A DNA stretch of 37,520 nt from assembly GCA_905478195.1 (NCBI GenBank), contig CAJQHM010000066.1, positions 1-37,520 on the forward strand, given 5' to 3'. Source of the DNA: an uncultured Pseudomonadales bacterium (lineage in GTDB: Bacteria; Pseudomonadota; Gammaproteobacteria; Pseudomonadales; Pseudohongiellaceae). The position numbers were made by a program, and so were the translations under genes. Below, one piece after another: positions 14,881 to 23,747 of this stretch. Below the pieces are notes generated by a model. It saw only the letters and a list, made by a program, of their open reading frames with translations. It was not told the origin of the DNA and did not search any database. The first letter of the stretch is position 1, and each line of letters starts with the position of its first letter.

Positions 14881-17091
14881 GTGTTCGACAGAATTCAAAA
14901 ATGGAGTCAGAAATTGAATAAAGTGCCTTTTTTGCTGCGCAAATATGCTCTAGTGGCGAGTGTTAGCAGCCTGTTGCTGGTTAGTCACATTCAATTGGCC
15001 GTGGCGCAGGATCAACCTACAACTGACGAAAACGCGACGGTTACTTATCCCGCAAGCTTCTTCGAGCAATACCAACCCTATTCGGTTAACGATATGTTGG
15101 TTCGCATTCCGGGCATCAACCTTGCTCGAGGCGGAGGCGGAGGCGGAGGTGCAGGTGGGTCTGACGGCAACCGCCGCGGGCTGGGAGCCGGGGGCGATCA
15201 GGTATTGATCAATGGACGCCGCATAGCGGGTAAGGGCAATGAGGGTAATCAGCAGCTTTCTCGTATTCCGGCAACCGATGTTCAATACATCGAGATTATC
15301 CGCGGCACCTCCGGTGATTTAGATGTACGTGGTGGAACCCAGGTAATTAATATCGTCCTGTTAGAGGCCGAGTCCAGCACCTCCTATGCCTATGAAATCA
15401 ATTTGGACAATTACCACGATGGCAAATACCAGCCAGGCGGCAAATTCGCGGTCACGGGCCAGAATGGTGGCTTCACTTATTTCTTAAGCGCCGAGCTAGA
15501 GCCGCGCTGGGAATTTCGTGATGGCTTCGAGGAAAGCTTCAACGTGGATGGTAGCCTCAATGAGATTATCGACCGCGACCAGGGTTCAGATGCGTGGCCG
15601 ACGTCCTTCGCGGCAAATCTGGGTTATGAGTTTGACGAACGCAATATCGCCAATCTCAACTTTCAGCTGACCAACAATGATTTCGACGCCTATGCCGATC
15701 GTACCATCACCAACTTTCGCGTCGACCCAGCTACTGTCAGGGTCGAGCGTGATGAGACTCCCACTGAGGATGGCTCTTGGGAGATAGGCGGCGACTATAT
15801 GCATGTTTTTGCAAACAGCAGTCGTTGGCGTACGCTGTTTATCGTAAACGAAGCCGAGAATGATGCAGTGCGTGACCGTCTGCAGATTGACGGCAGTGCC
15901 ATCACTAAGGATCTATTTCTGGCCAACTATGCCAAGACGCAAGAACGTATCCTGCGCTCGTCGTACGTGTTCGATCTTTCCGAAACGCAGTCATTGGAGA
16001 CGGGGGTTGAGCGCGCACAGACGATTTTAGATACGTCGCTGCAGCTGGGCTTGTTAAGGACGGCTGCGGACGCCGTTCAAGGCGGCCCTCGCTTCGGCGG
16101 CTTGTCGCCTATCACCGACGCCAATGGCACGGTGGAAGAATTGCGTTACGAATATTTTGCCATTCATAACTGGCAGATGAATGACCGTATGAGCCTGGAA
16201 ACAACGTTTCTGTTTGAAGACAGTGAAATCTCGCAATCCGGGGATGTTGCCAAATCGCGCAGCTTTACCTTCTTCAGGCCCAAGGTAGATTACCGTTTTG
16301 ATATCACCCCTGCTATACAGTTTCGAGCAACTGCCGAGAAAGATGTCGCTCAGCTAAGCTTCTCGGACTTCACTGCCAGCATCGATGGATCTGATGATGA
16401 GCAGAACGCCTTCGAAGGTAATGCCGATCTGCGTCAAACACAGTCTTGGCGTTATTTGGCGAATCTCGAATACCGATTGCCTAACGACGCGGGTGTGCTA
16501 AGCGGCAACTTCTTCTACAACGATTTCGATGACCTGATTGACAACGTCGATGTGTCTACGGCCACACAAGTTCTGGGCGCTCGTGGCAATATAGGCAGTG
16601 GTGAGCAGTATGGTATTAATCTAAATAGCAGCATCCGCCTGTCGATGATTAACCAGCCAAACATGCTTTTTACGGCGGGACTTAATCTGGAAGAATCCAG
16701 TCTCACCGATCCATTCCTGAGAGTTGAACGCGAGCGTTCCATTCGTGGCGGTGCCAGTCGTTACAGTTTTGGTTTTCGTCATGACATACCCTCTCGCAAC
16801 AATATGAACTGGGGATTCAACTATCGCCGTGAGTTCTACAATGACTTCCTTGTGTATGACGTAGACAAGATAGAGGAATATCCAAAGGTTGGCTCTATCT
16901 CCACCTGGATCGAAGTGCAAGCCTGGGGTGGCTTGGTCTATCGCTTTGAAACACGAGATTCACGCGACCGCTGCCGTATTCGCACGCGTTATACCAATGG
17001 GACTATCGCCAACGGTGTAATCGATGAGATCGAGGATTCTTGTTCCGACGCCGGCCCAGTTTTGGCTATCAAGATTCGCGGCACATTCTGA
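14881..17091 (+). CDS. TonB-dependent outer membrane receptor
   Basis: A 736-residue protein with a long signal peptide (hydrophobic core at 23-40, cleavage likely after AVA at 40-42). A plug domain follows: SVNDMLVRIPGINL, QVLINGRR and VQYIEIIRGTSG are typical plug motifs. The C-terminal ~550 residues show alternating aromatic and polar beta strands, and the chain ends in Phe (KIRGTF), as outer-membrane barrels do. Energised uptake of an iron complex, vitamin or oligomer is the family role; the ligand is unknown. The plug contains a run of seven Gly (residues 84-90) and more Gly after it. The start is GTG at 14881; it is the first standard start in the frame, but its ribosome site is weak. 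There is no linked regulator. Confidence 0.88.
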   Translation: MFDRIQKWSQKLNKVPFLLRKYALVASVSSLLLVSHIQLAVAQDQPTTDENATVTYPASFFEQYQPYSVNDMLVRIPGINLARGGGGGGGAGGSDGNRRGLGAGGDQVLINGRRIAGKGNEGNQQLSRIPATDVQYIEIIRGTSGDLDVRGGTQVINIVLLEAESSTSYAYEINLDNYHDGKYQPGGKFAVTGQNGGFTYFLSAELEPRWEFRDGFEESFNVDGSLNEIIDRDQGSDAWPTSFAANLGYEFDERNIANLNFQLTNNDFDAYADRTITNFRVDPATVRVERDETPTEDGSWEIGGDYMHVFANSSRWRTLFIVNEAENDAVRDRLQIDGSAITKDLFLANYAKTQERILRSSYVFDLSETQSLETGVERAQTILDTSLQLGLLRTAADAVQGGPRFGGLSPITDANGTVEELRYEYFAIHNWQMNDRMSLETTFLFEDSEISQSGDVAKSRSFTFFRPKVDYRFDITPAIQFRATAEKDVAQLSFSDFTASIDGSDDEQNAFEGNADLRQTQSWRYLANLEYRLPNDAGVLSGNFFYNDFDDLIDNVDVSTATQVLGARGNIGSGEQYGINLNSSIRLSMINQPNMLFTAGLNLEESSLTDPFLRVERERSIRGGASRYSFGFRHDIPSRNNMNWGFNYRREFYNDFLVYDVDKIEEYPKVGSISTWIEVQAWGGLVYRFETRDSRDRCRIRTRYTNGTIANGVIDEIEDSCSDAGPVLAIKIRGTF

Positions 17092-17379
17092 TCAGCTTGG
17101 AAGAATTATAACCATCAGACAGATTGGTAGAAGAGATATATAAGGCGCTTGGTCTATCCAGCTATTTCTTTATTGTTACCCATGCGCTGACGGGCTTGTA
17201 TCATCACTATGTGGTTAAGGACGACACACTAAAGAGAATGCTGCCCCGATCTTTTTGACTCGGTGAATAGAGTTATCGTGGTTGAGAAGTAGTAGGTGCA
17301 AGTGCGAGAGATTTCTAGTTATAAATGCGTCCAGTCTCAGAAGATTTGATGGAGGGTCTGCTGTCCAGATAGCTATAGT

Positions 17380-18621
17380 CTATACAACCTGACCTGCAAC
17401 ATAGGCGGATGACCAAGCCCATTGGAAATTGAAACCGCCAAGATGTCCGCTGACGTCCAGTACCTCGCCGATAAAATACAGGCCGGTTTGATTTTTTGCC
17501 TCCATGGTCTTGGAGCTAATAGCGTTTGTGTCTACTCCGCCCAGAGTAACCTCGGCGGTTCGATAGCCTTCTGTACCAGACGGCTTTAGCTGCCAGCAGT
17601 TAATTTTTTCTCCTATGGATCGCAGTTGTTTGTCAGAAAACTCAAGAAGGGGTGTTTCTGCCAACTGCGGCCACCATAAACTCTGCAATTCGACGGTCAG
17701 TGATTTCACGATTTTCTGGCTGATAAAGGTTTTAACTTGGGTTTTTATCTTGTCTCGCTTGGCTTGCAATAACCATTCACTTGCATCGAAGGCGGGTAGC
17801 AGATCTATTTCGATTTCATTGCCCTCACGCCAGTAGTTGGATATTTGAAGTACTGCCGGGCCGCTGATCCCGCGATGTGTAAACAGTAGCTGTTCGGTAA
17901 AGGCTCGCCCGTTGCAGCGAATCTCGACTTCGAGTGAAGAGCCAGACAGCCGCTCGCACAGGGGTTTCATGAAATCGGAGAACATAAAGGGAACTAATCC
18001 ACTGCGCAGATCGGTTACCTCAAGCTCAAACTGTTTAGCAATCTCGTATCCGATACCGCTGCCGCCCAGTGTAGGAACCGACAATGCACCACTGGCAATC
18101 ACCAGAGAATGGCAGCTAATTGTGCGTGTTTCTCTTGGCTCACTCGGGCCCTGTGCTATTTCTACCCGATAGCAATTGTCGTGTGCATCAGATTTTGAAT
18201 CGGTCACGTTGTTAACGTCACAATGGGTTTTTATTTCCACACTCGATAGTTCGCATTCCGTCTTTAGCATGGCTACGATATCTTTGGCAGAATGCACGCA
18301 GAACAATTGTCCGTGTTCTCGCTCTTCGTATTCGATATGGTGCTGCTCAACTAGATCAATGAAGTCCCATTGAGAGTAAGTGCTCAATGCCGATTTGCAA
18401 AAATGCGGATTGTTGGAAATAAAATTATCTGCTTCGACAAACTGATTAGTGAAATTGCAGCGCCCCCCGCCGGACATCAGAATTTTCTTGCCAATCTTGT
18501 TGGCTTTCTCAAGGACTAGCACGCGCCGGCCACGCTTAGCTGCCGTTGATGCGCAGAATAGACCGGCAGCGCCAGCACCGAGAATGATTACGTCGTAGTC
18601 GGCTTGCGGGGATTGATTCAT
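17380..18621 (-). CDS. HI0933-family (BaiN/YhiN-like) FAD-dependent oxidoreductase
   Basis: A 413-residue flavoprotein. The N-terminal dinucleotide-binding motif is GAGAAGLFCA, followed by the family hallmark KIGKKILMSGGGRCNFTN. A second conserved block (LVIASGALSVPTLGGSGIGYEIA) and a C-terminal TLGGVDT...MEAKNQTGLYFIGEVLDVSGHLGG-type block complete the HI0933 fold, with the C-terminal FAD-contact residues in GGFNFQWAWSSAY. No signal peptide is visible, so it is cytosolic. Physiological substrates of the family are uncertain. ATG at 18621. It converges with the TonB-receptor gene across ~290 bases. Confidence 0.92.
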   Translation of the reverse strand: MNQSPQADYDVIILGAGAAGLFCASTAAKRGRRVLVLEKANKIGKKILMSGGGRCNFTNQFVEADNFISNNPHFCKSALSTYSQWDFIDLVEQHHIEYEEREHGQLFCVHSAKDIVAMLKTECELSSVEIKTHCDVNNVTDSKSDAHDNCYRVEIAQGPSEPRETRTISCHSLVIASGALSVPTLGGSGIGYEIAKQFELEVTDLRSGLVPFMFSDFMKPLCERLSGSSLEVEIRCNGRAFTEQLLFTHRGISGPAVLQISNYWREGNEIEIDLLPAFDASEWLLQAKRDKIKTQVKTFISQKIVKSLTVELQSLWWPQLAETPLLEFSDKQLRSIGEKINCWQLKPSGTEGYRTAEVTLGGVDTNAISSKTMEAKNQTGLYFIGEVLDVSGHLGGFNFQWAWSSAYVAGQVV

Positions 18622-19060
18622 TGGGTATAAATTTTTGAGAAGTTGAATTAGGGGTGTCGAAAGAATAATTAGGCCAACTGTACTTCATAGTAAGCCTAAG
18701 TGCACCATATAGCCGATTGCGAAGATCTGCCCCGGCAGCACGGACGCGTTGCGAGCATTCATATGCTCAGAGGCTCGATAGTTACACACGCCGAAAACTG
18801 GCCGAATACTTCAAAGCGCGAATAGGGCTATATGCGCCACAGTCGATCCTTCGTGATGGGTTTTAAGCAGGATGTGCGCCCGATTCACAATTACTATCAG
18901 TGTGTTAGAATCTGAGCATGCGGCAAATTTCTCAAGAGTCCCCACTTAAGAATACTGTATTTCTATTCTGCCCTAGACAGTAGTGTTAACGAATAGACGG
19001 TGTGGGTGGGTAGCACGTATTACCTAAAAATCTGACCAACAAGAAAAAGGAAAAAGGAAA
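18622..19060. other. Intergenic region between divergent HI0933-like and cupin genes
   Basis: 439 bases without a convincing gene on either strand. A possible promoter for the cupin gene lies at 18884-18911. The last bases carry a purine-rich double ribosome site (two AAAAAGGA repeats) just before the cupin ATG. Confidence 0.5.
18884..18911 (+). promoter_or_regulatory. Candidate sigma70 promoter upstream of the cupin gene
   Basis: TTCACA at 18884-18889 and TAGAAT at 18906-18911 are separated by 16 bases. The start codon is 150 bases downstream, implying a long leader. Identified by eye, moderate match. Confidence 0.3.
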
Positions 19061-19633
19061 ATGACGAATAAAACCCTAAAGCGCCTACTAAGTGCGGCCC
19101 TTTTTTGCACTCTCTCACCTGGCTTGCTAGCACAGGCGCCAACTACGGCGACTCACGTTTCGCGTGCAGATATCATGACGGTATTTGAGCACATGGGAGA
19201 AACTATCGATCAGCAGATCAGAGTGGTTGATATAGGCGATGAAGTTAACATCGGTGTAGGCATTTTGCAGCGCAAGGGAAATCGCACAGAAGGCGAAGAG
19301 GTGAATGCGATCGTGCATCACCGAGTAGCGGAAATATATTATGTACTATCCGGCTCAGGCACACTAGTCACCGGGGGAGATCAGAAACAGTCGGCAAGCC
19401 GAGAGTTTCCAGCGAACAATGTGTCAGTCCTAGAGCTGATTGGCCCAAGTGGAAGTCGCGTAGTGACTAACGGCGAAACCAAGACCATCTCTGTTGGAGA
19501 TATTGTTGTCATACCCGCAGGCGTGCCTCATGGCTTCCGCAATATTCAGGATCAGATTACCTATATCAGTATTCGCGTAGACCCAGATCAGGTGCTGCCT
19601 ATAGGGTATGAGCACCCATCTGTGCAAGATTAA
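19061..19633 (+). CDS. Exported single-domain cupin protein
   Basis: A 190-residue protein with a signal peptide (cleavage near LLA-QA, residues 23-27), so probably periplasmic. The cupin motif 1 is seen as HHRVAEIYYVLSGSG, and motif 2 as GDIVVIPAGVPHGFRNI, which matches G(X)5PxG(X)2H(X)3N. The metal ligands would be the His and Glu of motif 1 and the His of motif 2. The function may be that of an isomerase, oxygenase or binding protein; the sequence does not say. The start ATG has AAAAAGGA immediately upstream. A weak hairpin follows the stop codon. Confidence 0.83.
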   Translation: MTNKTLKRLLSAALFCTLSPGLLAQAPTTATHVSRADIMTVFEHMGETIDQQIRVVDIGDEVNIGVGILQRKGNRTEGEEVNAIVHHRVAEIYYVLSGSGTLVTGGDQKQSASREFPANNVSVLELIGPSGSRVVTNGETKTISVGDIVVIPAGVPHGFRNIQDQITYISIRVDPDQVLPIGYEHPSVQD

Positions 19634-19647
19634 GATAGACTTCCCAT

Positions 19648-19666
19648 AGCCCACGGATGGGCTTTC
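19648..19666 (+). terminator. Weak terminator-like hairpin after the cupin gene
   Basis: AGCCCA (19648-19653) and TGGGCT (19658-19663) form a six-base stem with a CGGA loop, 15 bases after the stop codon. The following T stretch is short and interrupted, so termination is uncertain. Confidence 0.35.
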
Positions 19667-19857
19667 AATCTATTCATCGGTATGAGGTTTGCGCAGGGCT
19701 AGCTCCTGATGTGTCTGTCATGTCGATGATTAGAAATAGAAGAATTAGAACCTGCTAAGAAGCGTGCTAAGGATCTAGAGCGCGGCTGTGTTTAAACTGG
19801 CGTGATTCTACTTTTACCCCGCATATTGATCTAGCTACCAGCGACGTATTGACAACT

Positions 19858-20505
19858 ATGGGCAAGACAGCGTCGATACCACACTATTCTCCAGCTGAAG
19901 AAATGCTCAACATAGCATCCCATGTGGTCGGCTTTGTGCTGAGCATTATTGCGATCATAGCGTTGCTGGAGCGTGCACTTGCGCTGGGCAATACGCTGTA
20001 TCTAATAAGCTTAGCCATCTTCGGTTTTAGTCTCTCATTCCTCTATGGCTGTTCATCTATCTATCACAGCACTAAGAATGAGCTGCGGCGAGCGAAGCTT
20101 CGTATCCTCGATCATGTCAGTATCTATGTCTTGATTGCGGGGACTTATACACCGTTCAGCTTGATCACCCTTCAAGGCACGACCGGGTGGGTGATATTTG
20201 GCGTAAGTTGGATGATGGCGCTAACGGGCATTATCCTAAAACTCTTCTTTACTGGGAGATACCGACTACTATCAACACTCATGTATGTATTCATGGGCTG
20301 GCTGATTCTGTTTGTCATTGGCTCTCTGGTCGATAAATTACCTTCTGCAGGATTGAATTGGCTGGTTGCAGGCGGACTCGCCTATACCCTGGGGGCGGCA
20401 CTCTATAGCATTAAGAGCATTCGATTTAATCATGCAATCTTTCACCTGTTCGTGTTGTTAGGTAGTAGCTGTCATTTTTTTGCAGTCTATTTTTATGTGG
20501 TCTGA
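19858..20505 (+). CDS. Hemolysin III / PAQR-family membrane protein
   Basis: About 215 residues with seven hydrophobic segments. The family metal-site residues are visible: SSIYHSTKN (Ser/His, segment 2), RILDHVSIYVLIAGTYTPF (Asp/His, segment 3) and NHAIFHLFVLLGSSCHFFAVY (His residues near the C-terminus). These form the zinc hydrolase-like site of the CREST superfamily. The bacterial proteins are widespread and often named hemolysin III or YqfA; a role in membrane lipid homeostasis is suggested but not settled. I chose the ATG at 19858; an upstream in-frame TTG at 19849 is possible. It converges with the zinc-ribbon gene 75 bases downstream. Confidence 0.87.
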   Translation: MGKTASIPHYSPAEEMLNIASHVVGFVLSIIAIIALLERALALGNTLYLISLAIFGFSLSFLYGCSSIYHSTKNELRRAKLRILDHVSIYVLIAGTYTPFSLITLQGTTGWVIFGVSWMMALTGIILKLFFTGRYRLLSTLMYVFMGWLILFVIGSLVDKLPSAGLNWLVAGGLAYTLGAALYSIKSIRFNHAIFHLFVLLGSSCHFFAVYFYVV

Positions 20506-20580
20506 GTAGTTTTGAGCCACAGTGTCTACGAGCTCTAAGACTAAGCCAGGCAAAACAACTTTCCTCTACGCCGAGTTTAA

Positions 20581-20922
20581 TCAGTCCTTAAGCCTTACTA
20601 ACACCGCACCCCTATTACCAGATTCGAGATCGAAATCCTTAATGTCTCCGCGAAATTTTAAGTCGCGCAGGGCGAGGACGACTTCGTCACGAATCAGGCC
20701 TGAGCCCACAATAAGACGAATGCACATGGCAGCAGCTTTGTGTGCTAAATCAATTTCACTTTGCATCTTGCGCAGTGCTTCACTGACTCGTTCACCATCG
20801 TGGGCTATATCCACGGTGATTGTCGAGCCATCGTGCTGAAGGTCCAGTGCGTTATCACACTTAGGGCAGTAACGCGTATCCTCGCTAAAGCTCATGCCAC
20901 ATTCCAGGCAAATCCCCTGCAT
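20581..20922 (-). CDS. Zinc-ribbon protein with a degenerate Smr-like domain
   Basis: About 113 residues. The N-terminus is a four-Cys zinc ribbon: C5xxC8 in CLECG and C19xxC22 in CPKC. The remainder resembles a short Smr fold: STITVDIAHDGERVSEAL at the place of the DLHG motif, a helix, IRLIVGSGL at the place of the TGxG motif, and a final GAVLVRL strand. The catalytic-type DLH and TGKG motifs are altered, so nuclease activity is doubtful. I chose the ATG at 20922 because it places the ribbon at the N-terminus; the frame extends to a TTG at 20967 but without a good ribosome site. Nucleic-acid binding is plausible, function unknown. Confidence 0.62.
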   Translation of the reverse strand: MQGICLECGMSFSEDTRYCPKCDNALDLQHDGSTITVDIAHDGERVSEALRKMQSEIDLAHKAAAMCIRLIVGSGLIRDEVVLALRDLKFRGDIKDFDLESGNRGAVLVRLKD

Positions 20923-21255
20923 CACTTTTACTCTGGTATTAAAAAGAAGTCTCAAGGCTATCCCCAATCGAAAACCTTGTCCAGATTCGCGAATCTTTCA
21001 TCGGTGAATTTCTCAAGAGTGAATGAAGAGGGTGAATAAAGAAAGAGGACGAGTGTGGAGAAACTTTCTTTGCTCGGTTAAGGGCTTGGTCAGGAATAGA
21101 CCCCTATCTTGTTTTCTATATCGATAGCGCTCGGGGCTTATCGATACGGCGGCAATTCAGTTGTGACAATACCTGGAGCATGCATGGCATTCAGTAAAGC
21201 GATGGTCTATTATTTGCGCAAATCATGGATTAATTTTTAATAAGCTGAGGTTGCA
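20923..21255. other. Intergenic region upstream of the double-VOC gene
   Basis: 333 bases without a convincing gene. It contains two identical palindromic octamers (21119-21146). GAGG six bases before 21256 is the ribosome site of the VOC gene. Confidence 0.5.
21119..21146. promoter_or_regulatory. Paired TATCGATA octamers, possible operator
   Basis: TATCGATA occurs at 21119-21126 and 21139-21146, each self-complementary, with start points 20 bases apart (about two helical turns). It is about 110 bases upstream of the VOC gene start. This could be a cooperative binding site for a regulator; no regulator gene lies beside it. Confidence 0.3.
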
Positions 21256-22353
21256 ATGACTATAAGTTTTTATCGTTATGCGGAAATGGGACGCAGTCTC
21301 CAATGCCTGGGTCTTATAGCTATATGCGTATGTTTCTCTTCGGTGCGGGCTTATGAAATAGATCCTAAGGCAACAATCTATGATTCCCCGACTAGCCTAA
21401 TGGGCGTCAATCACATCGGCTTATCGGTGAGAGATCTGGATGCGTCTCTGGATTTCTATCAAAGAGCCTCGGGTTTTAAATTAATTCGAAGGGAAGTGGT
21501 GCGCAATAACAGTGATGCGGATAAATTATTTGGCCGTGCAGATATCGAGTTTGAGATAGCCGTGCTAGAGGCGCCAAATATGCTTTTCGAACTGATAGAG
21601 TTTAGTCATAACCGTGACGTACCAATCAGCAATATGTTGGTGCAGGGCCCTGGCATGACGCACACTTGTTTTCAGACGCCGGAAGAGTTCTCCGGGTATG
21701 ACAGATTTGAACAAGCTGGTGCCGAGATACTCAGTCGCGGTGATGGCCCAGTAGATTTGCTAGGCCAGGGCGTTACCTATGCCTACGCCTATGATCCTGA
21801 GGGAAATATGATCGAGCTGGAGCAGCTTGACTTTGAGCGCCTTGGAGAGAATGCAAAAAAGCCGGCCTGGCTAGATCAAGGCCTTACTATGTGGATGACA
21901 CAGGTTGCTCTGGTAACTCATGACATCGAGCGACTAACCGATTACTACGCAAAAATAATGGACTTTGATCCGTATCGCGAGGCCGCTATCGCAAATCGCG
22001 TAACCTTTGACGATACTACCGACATTGACAATGTGGCCTTGAAAGTAACTTGGTTTAGAATGGACCCGCGCGCGAAAACCATGGAGTTTTGGCAATATGA
22101 CAATCCTAAAACGACTGAGTTTGTTGGCAATCGGCTAAGTACAGCGCTTGGATATTCCTATTCCATTGAGGTTGGAGATATTCAGGCGGAGTATGCGCGC
22201 ATGGCAGACCTGGGCGTAGATTTTGTCAGCGAGCCGGTACTACTGGGTGAATTTTGGCAGGTGTATGCGAACGACATTGATGGCAATGTGTTTTCCTTGC
22301 GCCAGGCTGTAGACCCAAATTCGCCTTACTCGGTGCCGCAGTTGGAACTGTAG
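21256..22353 (+). CDS. Exported protein with two VOC (glyoxalase/dioxygenase) domains
   Basis: A 365-residue protein with a signal-like N-terminus (hydrophobic core GLIAICVCFSSVRA, cleavage near residue 32). Two vicinal-oxygen-chelate domains follow. The first, about residues 50-195, starts at VNHIGLSVRDLDASLDFY and ends at AYDPEGNMIELEQ. The second, about residues 210-350, starts at TQVALVTHDIERLTDYY and ends at ANDIDGNVFSLRQ. The first has His and Glu at typical VOC metal positions; the second has a Gln-Val in place of the first-strand His and Ser/Leu where the C-terminal Glu is expected, so it may not bind metal. The substrate is unknown. Start ATG at 21256 with GAGG upstream. Confidence 0.82.
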   Translation: MTISFYRYAEMGRSLQCLGLIAICVCFSSVRAYEIDPKATIYDSPTSLMGVNHIGLSVRDLDASLDFYQRASGFKLIRREVVRNNSDADKLFGRADIEFEIAVLEAPNMLFELIEFSHNRDVPISNMLVQGPGMTHTCFQTPEEFSGYDRFEQAGAEILSRGDGPVDLLGQGVTYAYAYDPEGNMIELEQLDFERLGENAKKPAWLDQGLTMWMTQVALVTHDIERLTDYYAKIMDFDPYREAAIANRVTFDDTTDIDNVALKVTWFRMDPRAKTMEFWQYDNPKTTEFVGNRLSTALGYSYSIEVGDIQAEYARMADLGVDFVSEPVLLGEFWQVYANDIDGNVFSLRQAVDPNSPYSVPQLEL

Positions 22354-22464
22354 TAAAGATTGAAAGACAGGGTGCGACTGAGGCAAAATTCTTCCCTAGA
22401 CTAGTATGCTTTCACTCTAGCCCTATTAATTGATTTTGCCATCTCGTCTTGGATTACTTGGCCA

Positions 22465-23700
22465 ATGAAACAAAGCAGTGTTATCGGTGCCGGCATCGTT
22501 GGCTTAGCGACGGCCCTGGCTCTGCAGGAGAGTGGTCGTCAGGTTGTGCTGATAGACCGGTTGCCGCCCGGTGAGGGCACCAGTTCAGGCAATGCTGGGA
22601 TCATCTCTACCGGAGCGGTGCATCCCGAGTCGATGCCGGATATCTGGAAAGAAATTCCCGGAATGACGCTGAATCGGACGGCACCGCTGCGGCTGCGCCC
22701 TGGCTATCTTTTGCAGTTCCTGCCCTGGCTTTTTCGTTTCCTGCGCAATGCCAATACCGAAACCGCTGAGAGAGCTTCGATTGCTATCTCTGCGCTGTCC
22801 CACTCGGCTTTATCCCATTTCGAACCGCTTCTGCGTGAGGCTGGTGCTGAGCATCTCATGCGCCAGCATGGCACGCTCTATATCTATGAAACTCAGGCGC
22901 AGTTCGCCAAGGCGAAAGAAGAGTGTGCGTATAGAGACCGAAGGGGTGTCGATTATCAACTGCTTGATGGCGCAGAGCTACTGAAGCTGGAACCCAGCCT
23001 CAGTGCTGGCCTGGCTGGCGCTGTTTTTACCCCGAATTCGGCTCATACGATTTCACCCTTGGCGTTGTCGCGAAAACTGTTTGAGATGTTTCAACAGCGC
23101 GGTGGAAGTTTCATTCAGACCCAAGTGCAAGGTTTCTCCTGTGATGGGAACCGGGTCACTGAGGTTCAGGCTGAGCGGCCGATAAAGACCGACGAGGTGT
23201 TTATCACCGCTGGAGCCTACTCGAAGCGTTTGGCAAAAAAGCTGGGCAGTCATGTTCCCCTCGATACGGAGCGCGGTTACCACCTGATGTTGCCCCATCC
23301 GGGAATCGTATTACATCACAACTTACTCTTCCCAGTGCTTGGCTTCGCAGCAACCTCGATGGAGGCTGGACTGCGTCTGGCAGGTACGGTGGAGTTTGCC
23401 GGGCTCGATGCCCCGCCAGATTATTCTAGAGCTCGGCATCTGGCAAAACGCGCCGCTACGGTGTTGCCCGACCTTCAAACCGAGGGTGGTGAGTGTTGGA
23501 TGGGCTATCGCCCCAGCGTTCCCGATTCGATCCCTGTAATTTCAGCCTCGCCCCATTTTGAGAATGCCTACTTTGGATTTGGTCATGGTCATCTGGGCCT
23601 GACCCAGTCGGCGATAACAGGGGCGCTGCTGGTTGCGTTGGCGGATGACAAAGAGACCCCGGTTGACTGCGAGCCCTATCGGATTGATAGGCGCTGGTAA
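22465..23700 (+). CDS. FAD-dependent oxidoreductase, D-amino acid dehydrogenase (DadA)-like
   Basis: A 411-residue DAO-family flavoprotein. The N-terminal VIGAGIVGLATALALQESG is the FAD-binding Rossmann motif, with the acidic Asp at IDR. GTSSGNAGII is the conserved flavin-contact block of DadA-like enzymes. The C-terminal WMGYRPSVPDSIPVI and GFGHGHLGLTQSAITG blocks complete the family signature. Expected activity is oxidative deamination of D-amino acids or related amines with electrons going to the respiratory chain, but substrate specificity cannot be read. The stop codon TAA (23698-23700) overlaps the start of palindromic element copy D. Confidence 0.88.
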   Translation: MKQSSVIGAGIVGLATALALQESGRQVVLIDRLPPGEGTSSGNAGIISTGAVHPESMPDIWKEIPGMTLNRTAPLRLRPGYLLQFLPWLFRFLRNANTETAERASIAISALSHSALSHFEPLLREAGAEHLMRQHGTLYIYETQAQFAKAKEECAYRDRRGVDYQLLDGAELLKLEPSLSAGLAGAVFTPNSAHTISPLALSRKLFEMFQQRGGSFIQTQVQGFSCDGNRVTEVQAERPIKTDEVFITAGAYSKRLAKKLGSHVPLDTERGYHLMLPHPGIVLHHNLLFPVLGFAATSMEAGLRLAGTVEFAGLDAPPDYSRARHLAKRAATVLPDLQTEGGECWMGYRPSVPDSIPVISASPHFENAYFGFGHGHLGLTQSAITGALLVALADDKETPVDCEPYRIDRRW

Positions 23701-23743
23701 AAGGGGTCGGAGGGATTTAAATTAAATCCCTCCGACCCCTTTT
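23699..23743. repeat. Dispersed palindromic element, copy D, between convergent genes
   Basis: AAAAGGGGTCGGAGGGATTT is mirrored perfectly around the centre and ends in CCCCTTTT plus more T. It fills the 47 bases between the stop codon of the DadA-like gene (23700) and the end of the methyltransferase gene (23748). The outer AATT flank seen in copies B and C is missing, so this is the shortest copy. Expected to terminate both genes. Confidence 0.88.
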
Positions 23744-23747
23744 TTCT

